A stretch of DNA of 64,000 nucleotides from Chersky-299 sp963749535 (GCA_963749535.1 CAVVNF010000019.1:124001-188000); one strand, 5' to 3'; shown: positions 1 through 9,942, counted from the stretch's first letter. Numbers and translations: made by a program. The notes: generated by a model not told the origin, from the letters alone.

Positions 1-1
1 C

Positions 2-40
2 AAATGCCTCAAAGCTCATAAGGTGCAGAAGGCCGTCTAG
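2..40 (+). CDS. possible 3' end of an unidentified plus-strand gene (partial)
   Basis: Reading frame 2 from the window edge gives a short Lys-rich tail (KCLKAHKVQKAV) ending in TAG at 38-40. It is followed at once by two stem-loops (49-76 and 97-125), as expected at the end of a gene convergent with ribH. Only 12 codons are visible, so no product can be named and the tail may be chance. Confidence 0.2.
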   Translation, partial: KCLKAHKVQKAV

Positions 41-48
41 GTCCTCAC

Positions 49-125
49 GGCCGAGCGTTCGCTCGTCTGCTCGGCCCTAACTGCCGCCCACGCCCGCTAG
101 AGTCCGACTGCCCGCCGGACTCTAG
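49..125. terminator. two stem-loops in the convergent intergenic region after ribH
   Basis: A stem of 8 bp pairs 49-56 (GGCCGAGC) with 69-76. A perfect 10-bp stem pairs 97-106 (CTAGAGTCCG) with 116-125 around a 9-nt loop. Neither is followed by a clear T-tract on either strand, so intrinsic termination is only suggested by position, just downstream of the ribH stop. Confidence 0.4.
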
Positions 126-146
126 ACTGTCTCTCAGACCTGGTGC

Positions 147-626
147 CTATTCGCCCAGGCTTTTCAGCAGGTTGGCCATCTCCAGACCGGACACCGCTGC
201 GTCCCAACCCTTGTTGCCCGCCTTCGTACCCGCGCGCTCCACCGCCTGCTCGATCGTGTCGGTGGTCAATACTCCGAAGATCACGGGCACCCCGGAGTCG
301 AGCTGCACATGGGCCACCCCTTTCGCGACTTCACTCGCGACGTAGTCGAAATGCGGCGTCGAACCACGGATGACCGCTCCCAGACACAGCACCGCGTCAT
401 ATTTGCCGCCGCCCGCCATGTGCTTCGCGACCACGGGGATCTCCAATGCTCCCGGGACCCACGCCACCTCTACCTGTCCCGGGTCGACGCCATGCCTCGT
501 CAGACAGTCCAGAGCACCCGATAGAAGCTTGCCGCTTATGAACTCGTTGAATCGGCTGACGACGATCCCGAAGCGCAGTCCCTCGCCGTTTAGCATCCCT
601 TCGTAGACTCTTCCTGTGTCAGTCAT
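147..626 (-). CDS. ribH: 6,7-dimethyl-8-ribityllumazine synthase
   Basis: The 159-residue protein has the usual length for RibH. It joins 5-amino-6-ribitylaminouracil with 3,4-dihydroxy-2-butanone 4-phosphate to give lumazine, the penultimate step to riboflavin. Recognisable parts are the N-terminal RFNEFISGKLLSGALDCL helix, the substrate loop WVPGALEIPVVAK, the CLGAVIRGSTPHFDYV segment and GVLTTDTIEQAVERAG with its conserved Arg. Its ATG overlaps the end of ribBA by 8 nt and is preceded by a GAGGA-type ribosome site, so it is the last, translationally coupled gene of the rib operon. Confidence 0.97.
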   Translation of the reverse strand: MTDTGRVYEGMLNGEGLRFGIVVSRFNEFISGKLLSGALDCLTRHGVDPGQVEVAWVPGALEIPVVAKHMAGGGKYDAVLCLGAVIRGSTPHFDYVASEVAKGVAHVQLDSGVPVIFGVLTTDTIEQAVERAGTKAGNKGWDAAVSGLEMANLLKSLGE

Positions 627-1881
627 CTTGGTCGTCCTCTCCGTCTTCGCCCACGAAACGAAGGCCTTGGTGATGGAGGATGTGCCCCATCTTGTCCTTT
701 TTTACCTGGAGATATCGCACATTCTCGTCGCGCGGCGGCATCTCCAGCGGGACCCGCTCCGTGATGGTGAGGCCATAGCCTTCGAGGCCCACCAGCTTGC
801 GCGGGTTGTTGGTCATGATGCGGATGGATGTGAGCCCCAGATCGGAAAGGATCTGGGCGCCGATCCCGTAGTCGCGCAGGTCCGCGGCGAAGCCCAGCTC
901 CACGTTGGCTTCCACGGTGTCCAGCCCCTGCTCCTGGAGCTCGTAGGCGCGCATCTTGTTGAGGAGTCCGATGCCTCGCCCCTCCTGCGCCATGTACAGA
1001 ACCACGCCCATCCCTTCCTTCTCTATCGCATCGACGGCGGCCATGAGTTGCTCGCCGCAATCACACCGCAAGGAGTGGAAGACATCGCCGGTGAGGCACT
1101 CGGAATGCACCCGCACCAGGACGTCGTGCTTGCCTTTGACGTCCCCTTTGACAAGAGCGAGATGCTGTTCACCGTCCAGCAGGCTCTCGTACCCGTACGC
1201 CGTGAAGTCTCCCCGTTGCGTGGGCAACTGGACAACCGCCACCTGACGAACGAGCTTCTCGGTGCGCCGCCGGTACCGGATCAGTTCCGCTACCGTGACC
1301 ATCTTCAAACCGTGGCGGGTGCAATAGAGCGCTAGGTCGGGCACTCGAGCCATGGTTCCGTCGTCGTTCATGACCTCGCAGATGACCCCGGCCGGGTTCA
1401 GGCCCGCCAAACGGGCGAGGTCCACAGCCGCCTCGGTCTGCCCAGCGCGAGCCAGCACACCGCCCGGCCGCGCGATGAGGGGGAACACGTGCCCCGGCTG
1501 CACGAGATCGTCGGGCCGGCTCCGCGGATCGATGGCTACCTGGATGGTGCGCGCCCTGTCGGCCGCGGATATCCCCGTGGTGACTCCCTCCCGGGCTTCC
1601 ACCGACACGGTGAAGGCCGTGCCGAACCGCGATTCGTTGTTGCGCGTCATCGGTTGCAGGTGGAGTTGCTCTGCCCTCTCTGGGGTGATCGAGAGGCAGA
1701 TCAGCCCGCGCCCGTGCAAGGCCATGAAGTTGACCGCTTCGGACGTGACGAACTGAGCGGCCATGGTGAGGTCGCCCTCGTTCTCGCGATCCTCGTCATC
1801 CACCACCACCACCATCCGCCCGGCCTTGATCTCCTCCAGGGCCTCTTCGATGGTCGCAAAGCTTGATGCGGTGTCTCTCAC
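619..1881 (-). CDS. ribBA: bifunctional 3,4-dihydroxy-2-butanone-4-phosphate synthase / GTP cyclohydrolase II
   Basis: This 420-residue two-domain enzyme supplies both riboflavin precursors. The N-terminal RibB domain (about residues 1-200) shows VVDDEDRENEGDL, and the C-terminal RibA domain shows the zinc-ligand segment SECLTGDVFHSLRCDCG followed by AQEGRGIGLLNK. I chose the GTG at 1881 because GGAGG (1888-1892) lies 6 nt upstream; a longer frame back to 1947 lacks similarity. The gene lies between ribE and ribH in the rib operon and is intact. Confidence 0.96.
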   Translation of the reverse strand: MRDTASSFATIEEALEEIKAGRMVVVVDDEDRENEGDLTMAAQFVTSEAVNFMALHGRGLICLSITPERAEQLHLQPMTRNNESRFGTAFTVSVEAREGVTTGISAADRARTIQVAIDPRSRPDDLVQPGHVFPLIARPGGVLARAGQTEAAVDLARLAGLNPAGVICEVMNDDGTMARVPDLALYCTRHGLKMVTVAELIRYRRRTEKLVRQVAVVQLPTQRGDFTAYGYESLLDGEQHLALVKGDVKGKHDVLVRVHSECLTGDVFHSLRCDCGEQLMAAVDAIEKEGMGVVLYMAQEGRGIGLLNKMRAYELQEQGLDTVEANVELGFAADLRDYGIGAQILSDLGLTSIRIMTNNPRKLVGLEGYGLTITERVPLEMPPRDENVRYLQVKKDKMGHILHHQGLRFVGEDGEDDQDD

Positions 1882-1972
1882 TAGTATCCTCCCCGGTGCA
1901 GACCGGTTTCCGGCTCGCCTGCCGACGGACTCGATCCGTCCAGGCACGCCATGTTGAGATCAGAGTCGCCGT

Positions 1973-2682
1973 CTACGCAAACCCATGTTCCCGAAGCACG
2001 TCCTCCGTAAGACCGCCCGCGCCCAGCGTCCGGTCTCCGGTCTGGCGGGCGCCCCAGACGGACTCATCAACGGCGATAGCGGCCGTAGGGCCCAGGGCGC
2101 GCAACGTCTGGACCACGTACCGGGCAAGCACATCCACTTCCAGGTTGACGAACATCCCGGGCTTGACCGCTCGCAGAGTGGTCTCTCTCATCGTGTGGGG
2201 GATTATCCCCACCCCGAATCCCGCGGCGTCGGAGTCCGTGACCGTCAGCGAGATGCCATCCACGGCGATCGAGCCCTTCGGTGCCACATAGCCGAGCAGA
2301 CCAGCCGGAAGGGCGAGTCGCAGGCTCAGCATCTCTCCCTGCGGCTCCACGGTCAGGACCTCGGCGATTCCGTCCACATGACCAAGGACAAGGTGTCCGC
2401 CCACCCGGTCGCCAAGAGCCAAGGATCGCTCCAGATTCGACGATATCGCCGCTCCGAGCATCCTTCAGTGTCGTGCGAACGAGCGTTTCCGGCATGATGT
2501 CGACGACGAATCGGTCCCCGCCCAACTCCACCACGGTGAGACACGCCCCACTCACGGCAATAGAGTCGCCCAGCCGCGTTCCCTCCAGTACTTTTCTCCC
2601 CCGCACGGCCAGCCTGCGCTCCGTCTCCACGCCTCTCCAGACGCAGGACCGTCCCCACTTCCTCGACCAAACCGGTGAACAT
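1973..2682 (-). CDS. ribE: riboflavin synthase alpha chain (two frame breaks)
   Basis: Riboflavin synthase dismutates two lumazines to riboflavin. The start MFTGLVEEVGTVLRLE (ATG at 2682) is canonical and overlaps the ribD stop as TGATG. The frame is lost at about 2625-2645, resumes one base over with VLEGTRLGDSIAVSGACLTV, and breaks again at about 2437-2442, after which NLERSLALGDRVGGHLVLGHVDG continues. Deleting one G from GTCGAATCTG restores SGDIVNLERS exactly. Both lumazine-binding repeats are therefore present. Two single-base insertions in an essential one-copy gene look more like sequence error than a true pseudogene. Confidence 0.9.
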
Positions 2683-3819
2683 CAGAAGGGTTCCCCCAAG
2701 TAGCCAGTGATCAGTACGTCGCGGCCGCTCGCTGCGGTGATGCATTCGCGCAACTGCGCCGCCTCCGCCATGTAGGGGCTCCCCTCTCCCATGAGCGGCG
2801 ACCGGCAGATTCTGCCCGAAACCAGCTGCGGCGAGATGAAGGCGAGCACTTTGTCCACGAGGCCGGCCCGCCACCAAGCGCCGGCGAGCGTGGGCCCTCC
2901 TTCAAGCATGACGCTCTGCACGCCCCGTCCCGCGAGATATCTCACGACCTCGATCGGGTCGGGATGCCCTCCCTCGCCGGCTGTGATCGCAGCCACATCG
3001 ACTCCCCATGAGCGCACTTCGGCTTGCCGAGCTTCACTGGTACCCGCTGCGCAGATCACCAGCACTCCGCCCTCTCCACGTGTCGTCACGAGCGCCGCGT
3101 CGGCCCTCAAAGAAAGACCGGAGTCCACTGCCACGCGCAGCGGCTGGCGGGCGCAATGGACTTCACGCGCCGTCAACCGGGGATTGTCCCGACGAAGGGT
3201 GCCCGCGCCGATGAGGACAGCGTCGGATTCTGCACGCAACCGATGCACGAGTAGCCTGCTCTCCCGACTTGATATCCACCGGGAGTCGCCTGAATCAGCG
3301 GCTACCCGGCCGTCGAGCGTCATCGCATATTTGTAGGTGACGAACGGCAGCCCTGTCGTGACGCTCTTTCTGAAAGCATCGTTTTGGCGCTTCAGCCGGT
3401 GGAGAAGCTCTCCGTTCGCCAGATCGACTTGGATGCCAGCCAGCTCGTAATCCGTCGAGCCCTCGGCCGTTGATGGCCGGCGACGGATCGACGACCCCTG
3501 CCACGACGCGGTCCACTCCCGCGGCGATCAGAGCCGCAGTGCAGGGTGGTGTGCGGCCGTAGTGACAGCACGGCTCGAGCGTCACGTACACTGTGGCTCC
3601 GACAAGCCGTCCGGCAAAGTCGCTGCCGACGGCGTCCTTGAGGGCCGCCAACTCGGCGTGATCTTTACCAGGACCTGCGTGAAATCCCTCGCCCAGGATG
3701 TCGTCGCCGCGGACTACCACGGCTCCCACCAACGGGTTGGGGCTCGTGCAACCACGCCCGTGCTCTGCAAGGGTCATCGCCCGTTCGAGGTGACTTATGT
3801 CTCTCTCATTCAGCGCCAA
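2682..3819 (-). CDS. ribD: riboflavin biosynthesis deaminase/reductase (one frame break)
   Basis: RibD carries out the second and third steps of riboflavin synthesis. The N-terminal deaminase domain shows the zinc site HAELAAL...TLEPCCHYGRTPPC; the C-terminal reductase domain begins near KYAMTLDGRVA and contains VMLEGGPTLAGAW. The frame breaks at about 3434-3444: removing one G from GCTGGCTGGC gives the expected RAAGIQVDLANGELL. The chosen start is TTG at 3819, with GAGGGG seven bases upstream; that ribosome site lies inside the riboswitch-linked hairpin. It is the first gene of the operon and overlaps ribE by one base. Confidence 0.92.
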
Positions 3820-3821
3820 AG

Positions 3822-3852
3822 AAAAACCCCTCAAGCCAGGTGGCCCAGGGGT
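3822..3852 (-). promoter_or_regulatory. rib expression platform: terminator / Shine-Dalgarno-sequestering hairpin
   Basis: On the minus strand ACCCCT (3852-3847) pairs with AGGGGT (3831-3826), extended by GGCC/GGCT pairing inside, and is followed by TTTTTC. The 3' arm contains the GAGGGG ribosome site of ribD. The hairpin could therefore terminate transcription and also mask translation initiation when FMN is bound. Confidence 0.75.
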
Positions 3853-3876
3853 CTGCAGAGCGTGACCACGCTCCGG

Positions 3877-3983
3877 TCTTCTCCCTTCCAGACTGTACTG
3901 TCGGCCCAGGATTCGCACCTGGTCGGCCTGTTTCAGGCTCGCGGGCTATAACCGCCGGTAGGGAATCACACCCGACCCCGAAG
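3877..3983 (-). ncRNA. FMN riboswitch (RFN element)
   Basis: The minus strand carries the hallmark RFN blocks in order: CTTCGGGGTCGGGTG, ATTCCCTACCGGCGGT, AGCCCGCGAGCC, GCCGACAGTACAGTCTGGA and GGGAGAAGA. It lies directly upstream of ribD, its usual target in bacteria. Binding of FMN is expected to repress the rib operon. A short hairpin, GAGCGT-GGTC-ACGCTC, follows before the expression platform. Confidence 0.97.
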
Positions 3984-4021
3984 ACCACATGTGACGTAGG
4001 TTTACGTCAATTGCTGTCTAA

Positions 4022-4050
4022 AATCTAGCACAGGGCCTTCGCTCCGACAA
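4022..4050 (-). promoter_or_regulatory. candidate promoter of the rib operon
   Basis: TTGTCG (4050-4045) and TAGATT (4027-4022) are separated by exactly 17 bases and lie about 40 bases upstream of the riboswitch. This fits a housekeeping sigma-factor promoter. It is inferred from sequence only. Confidence 0.5.
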
Positions 4051-4085
4051 CGGCCACTGCCATGCGGGAGCCAGCGCACGTGTAG

Positions 4086-4769
4086 TCAAGCTCCGAGCTG
4101 AGTCCTTAGATAGCGGACTTCCGCGGCCACATCCGCCGCGTGATACACCGCGGACCCGGCCACAAGCCAGTTGCCCCCAGCCTCGGCCACGGAGCTGATG
4201 TTGTCCCGGTTGATCCCCCCGTCGACCTCGATGCCGACCCAGGGCGGCAATTTCCGGCGAAGCCGCCTCACCTTATCGAGGGCCTCGACTATGAACTTCT
4301 GACCGCCGAAACCCGGGTTCACGGTCATGACGAGGGCGAAATCACAGAAATGCACGGCTTCGCCCAGCCAACGCAGGTCGGTGCCCGGGTTTATGGCCAC
4401 GCCGGCTGCCGCCCCCAGCTCCTTGATGGCAGTGACGGTGCGGTGGAGGTGGACGCACGCTTCCACGTGCACACTGACCGCATCCCCGCCTGCACGCACG
4501 AATCCTTCAAGAAGCCGGTCCGGTTCCTCGACCATGAGGTGCACCGACAAGTAGCCTCCCCGTGCGTGCACGAGGGGAGCGATCTTCTCGACGACGACCG
4601 GCCCCACCGTGAGATTCGGGACAAAATGTCCATCCATGACGTCGACGTGGATGATCTGGACGCCAGCGTCCATCACCAGCTCTATCTGCTGACCCAGGCG
4701 CGCGAAGTCCGCGGAAAGGATCGACGGGAGCAGGTGTGTCCCCTGGTACATCTGGGCAGGAACGGGCAT
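4086..4769 (-). CDS. rpe: ribulose-phosphate 3-epimerase
   Basis: This 227-residue TIM barrel interconverts ribulose 5-phosphate and xylulose 5-phosphate in the pentose phosphate pathway. Motifs include LLPSILSADFARLGQQIE, the metal-binding HVDVMDGHFVPNLTVGP, SVHLMVEEPDR, VMTVNPGFGGQKF and EVDGGINRDN. ATG at 4769 has GGAGG seven bases upstream. The longer open frame to 5039 overlaps fmt and is not coding. It follows fmt by 40 nt in the same direction. Confidence 0.96.
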   Translation of the reverse strand: MPVPAQMYQGTHLLPSILSADFARLGQQIELVMDAGVQIIHVDVMDGHFVPNLTVGPVVVEKIAPLVHARGGYLSVHLMVEEPDRLLEGFVRAGGDAVSVHVEACVHLHRTVTAIKELGAAAGVAINPGTDLRWLGEAVHFCDFALVMTVNPGFGGQKFIVEALDKVRRLRRKLPPWVGIEVDGGINRDNISSVAEAGGNWLVAGSAVYHAADVAAEVRYLRTQLGA

Positions 4770-4809
4770 CTCTATGCCTCCTCGGTGGTTCTGTCCGGCA
4801 TCTCGCTTC

Positions 4810-5778
4810 TCAAAGGTTCGCGGGTTCGAGGTCGAGCGCCTCTCCAAGCCGGGAGCCATAACCGCGGAGGAACTCCGCCGCGGACATCCTTGCCCTCCCC
4901 GCGGGCTGCACTTCCAGAAACTCCAGAGCCCCCTCTCCGCACCCCACGAAGAGACGGTCGCGGCCCACAGCCAGCGCGCCAGGAAGACCGGCGACTCGTG
5001 CCGCCGCGGTGGGAGGCTCTTGAAGGCCGGCGCCGCCATAGGGCCAGGTGCGCCAGACTTTGAACTGCAGGCCGCCGCTTGCGGTTCTCACTCCGAGCCC
5101 CGGCGACACCGATCGCACCTTGTTGTGAGCCTCGATGGCGCGCGGTAGGCCGTCCAGGACACACTCCGCGGCCGTGACCTTCGACGCATAGGAAGCCCCG
5201 CCTTGCTGCTCGTTCCAGCAAACCGTACCGTCTTCGAGCCCCGTCATGACCTGGTCCAACGCGAGCGCCCCGAGAAGCGCGAGAGCCCTGCCGATCGATC
5301 CGGCATCATCTCTCAAACTGATCGAAAGCGCGGTCTGCGCGGCCCAAGGTCCTTCGTCCAGCCCTTCCGTCATCTTCATGATACTGACGCCGGTCTGTGT
5401 GTCACCCGCCGCGATGGCCCGAGCGATAGGTGCAGCGCCCCTGTGGCGCGGGAGAAGCGAAGCGTGGATGTTCAGACATTCGAAGGCCGAGAGAATATCG
5501 GATTTCAGGATCTGCCCGAAAGCGGCCACGACCAGCATGGTCGCCCCAGTCGAGCGGATGCTGTCGAGCAGGCCGGGGTCGTTGATGGTCTCCACCTGGA
5601 TCGACTCGATCCCCAACTGCTCACCTTTGGCCACGACCGGCGGCGGGCAGCAACGCCGCCCGCGTCCCTGAGGTCGATCAGGCTGAGAGACGACGACTGA
5701 CGGGAGGCGACCAAGATCCGCCAGGTCGCCCAGCAGTTGGGCCGCGAAGACGGGCGTACCCGCGAAGGCGAACTTCAC
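4810..5778 (-). CDS. fmt: methionyl-tRNA formyltransferase
   Basis: The 322-residue protein formylates initiator Met-tRNA. It starts with the formyltransferase fold MKFAFAGTPVFAAQLL and carries the folate/catalytic segment NIHASLLPRHRGAAPI and the MTEGLDEGP loop; the C-terminal OB-like domain follows from about residue 205. It overlaps def by 4 nt (ATGA), the classic def-fmt pair, in which deformylase later removes the formyl group. No frame break was seen. Confidence 0.96.
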   Translation of the reverse strand: MKFAFAGTPVFAAQLLGDLADLGRLPSVVVSQPDRPQGRGRRCCPPPVVAKGEQLGIESIQVETINDPGLLDSIRSTGATMLVVAAFGQILKSDILSAFECLNIHASLLPRHRGAAPIARAIAAGDTQTGVSIMKMTEGLDEGPWAAQTALSISLRDDAGSIGRALALLGALALDQVMTGLEDGTVCWNEQQGGASYASKVTAAECVLDGLPRAIEAHNKVRSVSPGLGVRTASGGLQFKVWRTWPYGGAGLQEPPTAAARVAGLPGALAVGRDRLFVGCGEGALEFLEVQPAGRARMSAAEFLRGYGSRLGEALDLEPANL

Positions 5779-6329
5779 GGCTCGGATTGTAGGGTGCGCT
5801 CGCGAAACTCCTTCAGGACCCTCAGCCGCTCCTCGGCTGTAGTCCGGTCGAGGATGAGGCGACCTTCCAGGTGGTCCACCTCATGCTGCACGATGCGCGC
5901 CATCAATCCCGATAGCGTCATCCGCAGACCATCGCCGGCAAGGTCTTCGGCCTCCACGACGATCTCTTCGAACCGCTCCACAGGCACGGTGCATCCGGGA
6001 ACCGACAGGCAGCCCTCAGACTCAACGGTCACGGTCTCGGAGCGCTCCAGGATCCGTGGATTGACGAAAACATACCGCTCGGTCTCGCGCTCGGGATGAC
6101 GCCAGACCATTATCCGCGACCGCACGCCCACCTGCGGCGCGGCCAGACCCACGCCCTCTTCCCTGTCCATCACCTCGAACATCAGAGTCGCGAGCTTCTC
6201 CAGCCGGCCGTCGAACTCAGTGACCGGCAATGTGGGCTGCTTCAGCACAGGGTCCCCGAAAAGCCGCAGGCGCTCCATGGGCACCGGCATCGCGTGGGCA
6301 TCGACTCTCGCTCTGTCGTTCTTCGCCAT
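5775..6329 (-). CDS. def: peptide deformylase
   Basis: This 184-residue metallohydrolase removes the N-formyl group from nascent proteins. All three family motifs are visible: GVGLAAPQVG, EGCLSVPG (metal-binding Cys) and VQHEVDHLEG (two His ligands and catalytic Glu). ATG at 6329 gives an N-terminal extension before RLFGDPVLKQP; the internal Met codons at residues 14 and 18 are alternative starts. It lies between priA and fmt in one transcription direction. Confidence 0.95.
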   Translation of the reverse strand: MAKNDRARVDAHAMPVPMERLRLFGDPVLKQPTLPVTEFDGRLEKLATLMFEVMDREEGVGLAAPQVGVRSRIMVWRHPERETERYVFVNPRILERSETVTVESEGCLSVPGCTVPVERFEEIVVEAEDLAGDGLRMTLSGLMARIVQHEVDHLEGRLILDRTTAEERLRVLKEFRERTLQSEP

Positions 6330-6352
6330 GTCCTCTCAGTTCCCCGAATCGT

Positions 6353-8664
6353 CTATCCGAACGCCTCTGGGTCCACGTCTATCAACAGCCTTACTCCTCT
6401 GCGGCGGTACGGCTCCGCGAGCTGCTCCAAGGCCTGTCTCAAGACTGCGCGGGCTCTGTCTCCGTCTCTTGCCGCCACGAGTAGGTGCCACCGGGCTTGC
6501 CCTCTCAAAGATGGTAAGCGCACGGGACCTCGCAGCTCCTGAGGCGAGAAATGGGGAGCGAGCAAGCGGGTAAGATGCCGAGCCGCCGCCGTTGCGCGCT
6601 CTTCCTCGGGCGAAGCAACCAGCAGCCGGGTCAACTCCGCAAAAGGCGGGTAACCGAGACTATCCCGGATCCTAAGCTCCTCCCGGTAAAAACCCAGCTC
6701 ATCGCGATCCAAGGCCATTCTAATACAGGGCACATCCGGATTCCAGGTTTGCACCAGCACCCGGCCCGGCTGCTCCCCGCGGCCCGCTCTCCCTGCCACT
6801 TGGGTCAAAAGCTGGAACGTCCTCTCCGCCGCTCGGAAATCGGGAATGTAGAGTCCCGTGTCGGCGTCGGCCACCACGACCAGGGTCACATTCGGAAAGT
6901 CATGCCCTTTGGCCACCATCTGGGTCCCTACGAGCACTCCGGGCCGCGAAGCGGCGAAAGCCTCGAGAAGCGCCCGCACCCGGCTGCCACTCGTGAGCAC
7001 GTCCGAGTCCAGACGGAAGACCCGGCCTTCGGGAACGAGATCGCGCAGGTCTTGATCCAACCTCTCCGTGCCCGGCACCGCCCTGGTGAGAGGTCCCTGC
7101 CCGCAGGATGGGCAGCGGGGCGGTTGGAGATAGGAGCGGCCGCAATGGTGGCACAGGAGCCGCCTCTCCTTGCTGTGGTACGTGAGCGAGAGCTCGCAAT
7201 CCGCACATTGCATAACGTGGCCGCAGAGCTCGCAATGCACGTAGCCCGCATAGCCCCGTCTGTTGAGCAAGACGATCGCCTGCTCGTCCCTGCGCAATAC
7301 CGCAGCCAAGGCCTCCCGCGAGATGGGAGCCAACAGGCGGCCGCCACCCTGCCGGCGCATATCCACTGTCTCGGCGCGCGGCAGCTGCCCGGCCACTCGG
7401 CTGCTGAGGCGGATGCGCTCCGTGCCGACCCGGAGGCTCTCTACCGAAGGGGTCGCACTCCCCTCCAGCAGAAGACCCCTTGCCCGTGCCAGCCTCATCG
7501 CGGCCACAGTCCGGACACGATACCTTGGCTCCTCCTCCTGTTTGTAGGAGGACTCGTGCGCCTCATCGATGATGATCAGCTTCAGCCGTGCCACCGGCGC
7601 GAAGACCGCAGAGCGCGCTCCAACAACGACCCTGGCATGCCCCTCCGCCATACGCCGGTACTCCCTTGCCCTCTCTCCCCGAGAAAGCCCGCTATGAACC
7701 ACGCCGACCTCGGACCCGAAGCGACTCCTGACTCGAGCGATCATCTGCGGGGTGAGGGCTATCTCCGGCACCAGCAGGATGGCGGAGTCCCCCCGATCGA
7801 GAACTAGGGCGATCAGACGCAAGTACACCTCGGTCTTACCGCTGCCTGTGATTCCCCAGAGCAGGCGGTGCTCGTCGGCGTCACTTTCGAGAGCGGCAGC
7901 CAGTTCGATCACGGCGGATTCCTGCTCGGGGGACAGGGTGAGCTCGGCGGAGCGCCCCGCGGCGTTGGAGTCGTCTCCCGCGGCGGAGCCATCCTCGGCG
8001 GCGAAGTCAGCCCTGGCGGCGAGGTTTCCCCCGACGGTGCGCGCGGCAGAGAGTGCGGGCGTGGGATCACAGTATATGAGCACACCTTTGTCCAATAGCG
8101 TTCGGAGCACACCTTTCCCCACACCAGCGCGCTCGCATGCCTCCGCGGGACTACAGCCACCTTGCGGGATAGCGTCCGCCAGAAGCTGCTGCTTGGCTGT
8201 CAGCCGGCGCTGCTCCGGCCGGGCGACCCCCATAGCAATCAGCTTGCACCAGCGGTTGCCTGCCGTCTGGTCCCGCGGCAATGTCCACCCACCGGCCGCG
8301 CGGCCGGGCTGCGGACTTCCGATCCGAACGTGAGACTAGGCGGTGAGACCAACCGCAGACAGGTCTCCAGAGGAGACAGATAGTGTTCCTTCAGTGAGAG
8401 TGCCAAGGCCAATAGATCAGGAGGTATTCGCTCGTTCGCCACCTGCTCGATGGGTCTCAAGCGCTCCAGATCGGTGTCGGATGATGCCTCCGCGGCCACC
8501 ACCACGGCCCGGACCGAGCGGCTACCGAAAGGCGCGGTCACGATCGTGCCGATGGGAAGCTCTCTCCCCAGCTCGGAGGGAACCAGATAGTCGAAATGAC
8601 GATCGCCCAGGTGCCTCAGCCGGAGAAGGGGAACGAGCTGCACCACCCGCCCCGGTTCCACCAT
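6353..8664 (-). CDS. priA: primosomal protein N' (replication restart helicase; one frame break)
   Basis: PriA reloads the replisome at stalled forks. The N-terminal DNA-3'-end-binding domain starts MVEPGRVVQLVPLLRLRHLG. The helicase part shows Walker A GITGSGKTEVYL, IIIDEAHESSYKQ, the zinc-finger cysteines CELCGHVMQCADCELSL...CHHCGRSY...CPSCGQ, and helicase motifs V and VI. The two parts lie in different frames, joined near 8281-8335 where one base appears to be missing. The start at 8664 is an ATG. Confidence 0.92.
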
Positions 8665-8733
8665 CTTCGCCTCACACCGCCTTCCCGAATGGCTACCCGA
8701 AAAGGTCAGACCGCCTTCGAGCGACGCCCCTAG

Positions 8734-9942
8734 TCAGAGGCCTGCATCGCTACGCAGTGCCTCAGCTTTGTCCGTGCGTTCCCACGTGAAGTCCGCGTCT
8801 TCGCGACCAAAATGCCCGTATGCTGCCGTCTTCAGGTAGATGGGCCTGAGCAGATTCAGGTCCCTGATGATGGCCGCCGGGCGCAGGTCGAAGTGGCTGC
8901 GCACGAGCTCGCTGATCATTTGAGGACTGACTCTCTCTGTGCCGAAGCACTCCACCATGACACTCACCGGGTGCGCCACACCGATGGCGTACGCGATCTC
9001 TACCTCACAGCGATCCGCCAATCCTGCGGCTACGATGTTCTTGGCCACATATCTGGCAGCGTATGTAGCCGAGCGGTCTACCTTGGAGGGATCTTTGCCT
9101 GAGAAGGCGCCCCCGCCGTGACGGCCGAAGCCCCCGTAGGTGTCCACGATGATCTTGCGGCCGGTGAGGCCGGTATCGCCCATCGGCCCTCCGACGACGA
9201 ACTTGCCCGTGGGATTGACGTAGAGCTTGGTCTTCTTGAACTCCGGGTCGTACAGGCCCTCAGGAAGGACCGGATGTATGACGTGCTCTATCAGGTCGGG
9301 GCGCATGAGCATGTCGATATCGATGCCGTCCCGGTGCTGGGTGGAAATCACGACAGCGGTGATGTATTCGGGCTTCCCATCCACATACTTGACGGTGACC
9401 TGACTTTTTCCGTCCGGACGCAGATAGGGCAATATCCCGCCCTTGCGGGCCTCGCTCATGCGGTGGACCAAACGGTGAGCGAGCAAGATCGGCATCGGCA
9501 TAAGTTCGTCGGTGTCGCGGCACGCGTACCCGAACATCATTCCCTGGTCGCCGGCGCCCTGGCGATCCAGAGCATCCTGGTCCATAGGGTCCACCCGAGA
9601 CTCGTACGCCGATTCCACGCCCTGGGCGATGTCCGGAGATTGGTCGTGGATGGTGGTGATCACGCCGCACGTCTCGGCGTCGAAGCCATACTTGGCACGG
9701 GTATAGCCTATGTGCGCGATGGTCTTGCGCACGATGGAAGGCACATCGACGTATGTGCTGGTGGTGATCTCGCCAGACACCACGACCAGCCCAGTGGTCA
9801 CCAGCGTCTCGCACGCCACCCGGCCATGGGGATCGTCGGTCAGTACAGCGTCCAGCACCGCGTCCGAGATCTGGTCGGCGATCTTATCCGGATGGCCTTC
9901 GCTGACCGACTCAGACGTGAAAAGGAACTCATGGTTTTCCAC
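8734..9942 (-). CDS. metK: S-adenosylmethionine synthetase
   Basis: The 402-residue enzyme makes S-adenosylmethionine from ATP and methionine. Signatures are FTSESVSEGHPDKIADQIS at the N-terminus, GAGDQGMMFGYA (residues about 117-128) and GGGAFSGKDPSKVDRSA. I chose GTG at 9942, with GGGAGG (9953-9948) five bases upstream, rather than the longer frame to 9993. It is intact and of family-typical length. Confidence 0.96.
   Translation of the reverse strand: MENHEFLFTSESVSEGHPDKIADQISDAVLDAVLTDDPHGRVACETLVTTGLVVVSGEITTSTYVDVPSIVRKTIAHIGYTRAKYGFDAETCGVITTIHDQSPDIAQGVESAYESRVDPMDQDALDRQGAGDQGMMFGYACRDTDELMPMPILLAHRLVHRMSEARKGGILPYLRPDGKSQVTVKYVDGKPEYITAVVISTQHRDGIDIDMLMRPDLIEHVIHPVLPEGLYDPEFKKTKLYVNPTGKFVVGGPMGDTGLTGRKIIVDTYGGFGRHGGGAFSGKDPSKVDRSATYAARYVAKNIVAAGLADRCEVEIAYAIGVAHPVSVMVECFGTERVSPQMISELVRSHFDLRPAAIIRDLNLLRPIYLKTAAYGHFGREDADFTWERTDKAEALRSDAGL

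Noticed and set aside
616..1335. Long plus-strand open frame of 239 codons opposite ribBA
   Set aside because: It mirrors the well-supported ribBA reading frame on the other strand and shows no family motifs; long antisense frames are expected in GC-rich DNA.
1973..2682. ribE as a genuine pseudogene
   Set aside because: Both breaks are single-base and fully repairable, the operon is otherwise complete, and many other essential genes here show the same kind of break, so error is the simpler reading.
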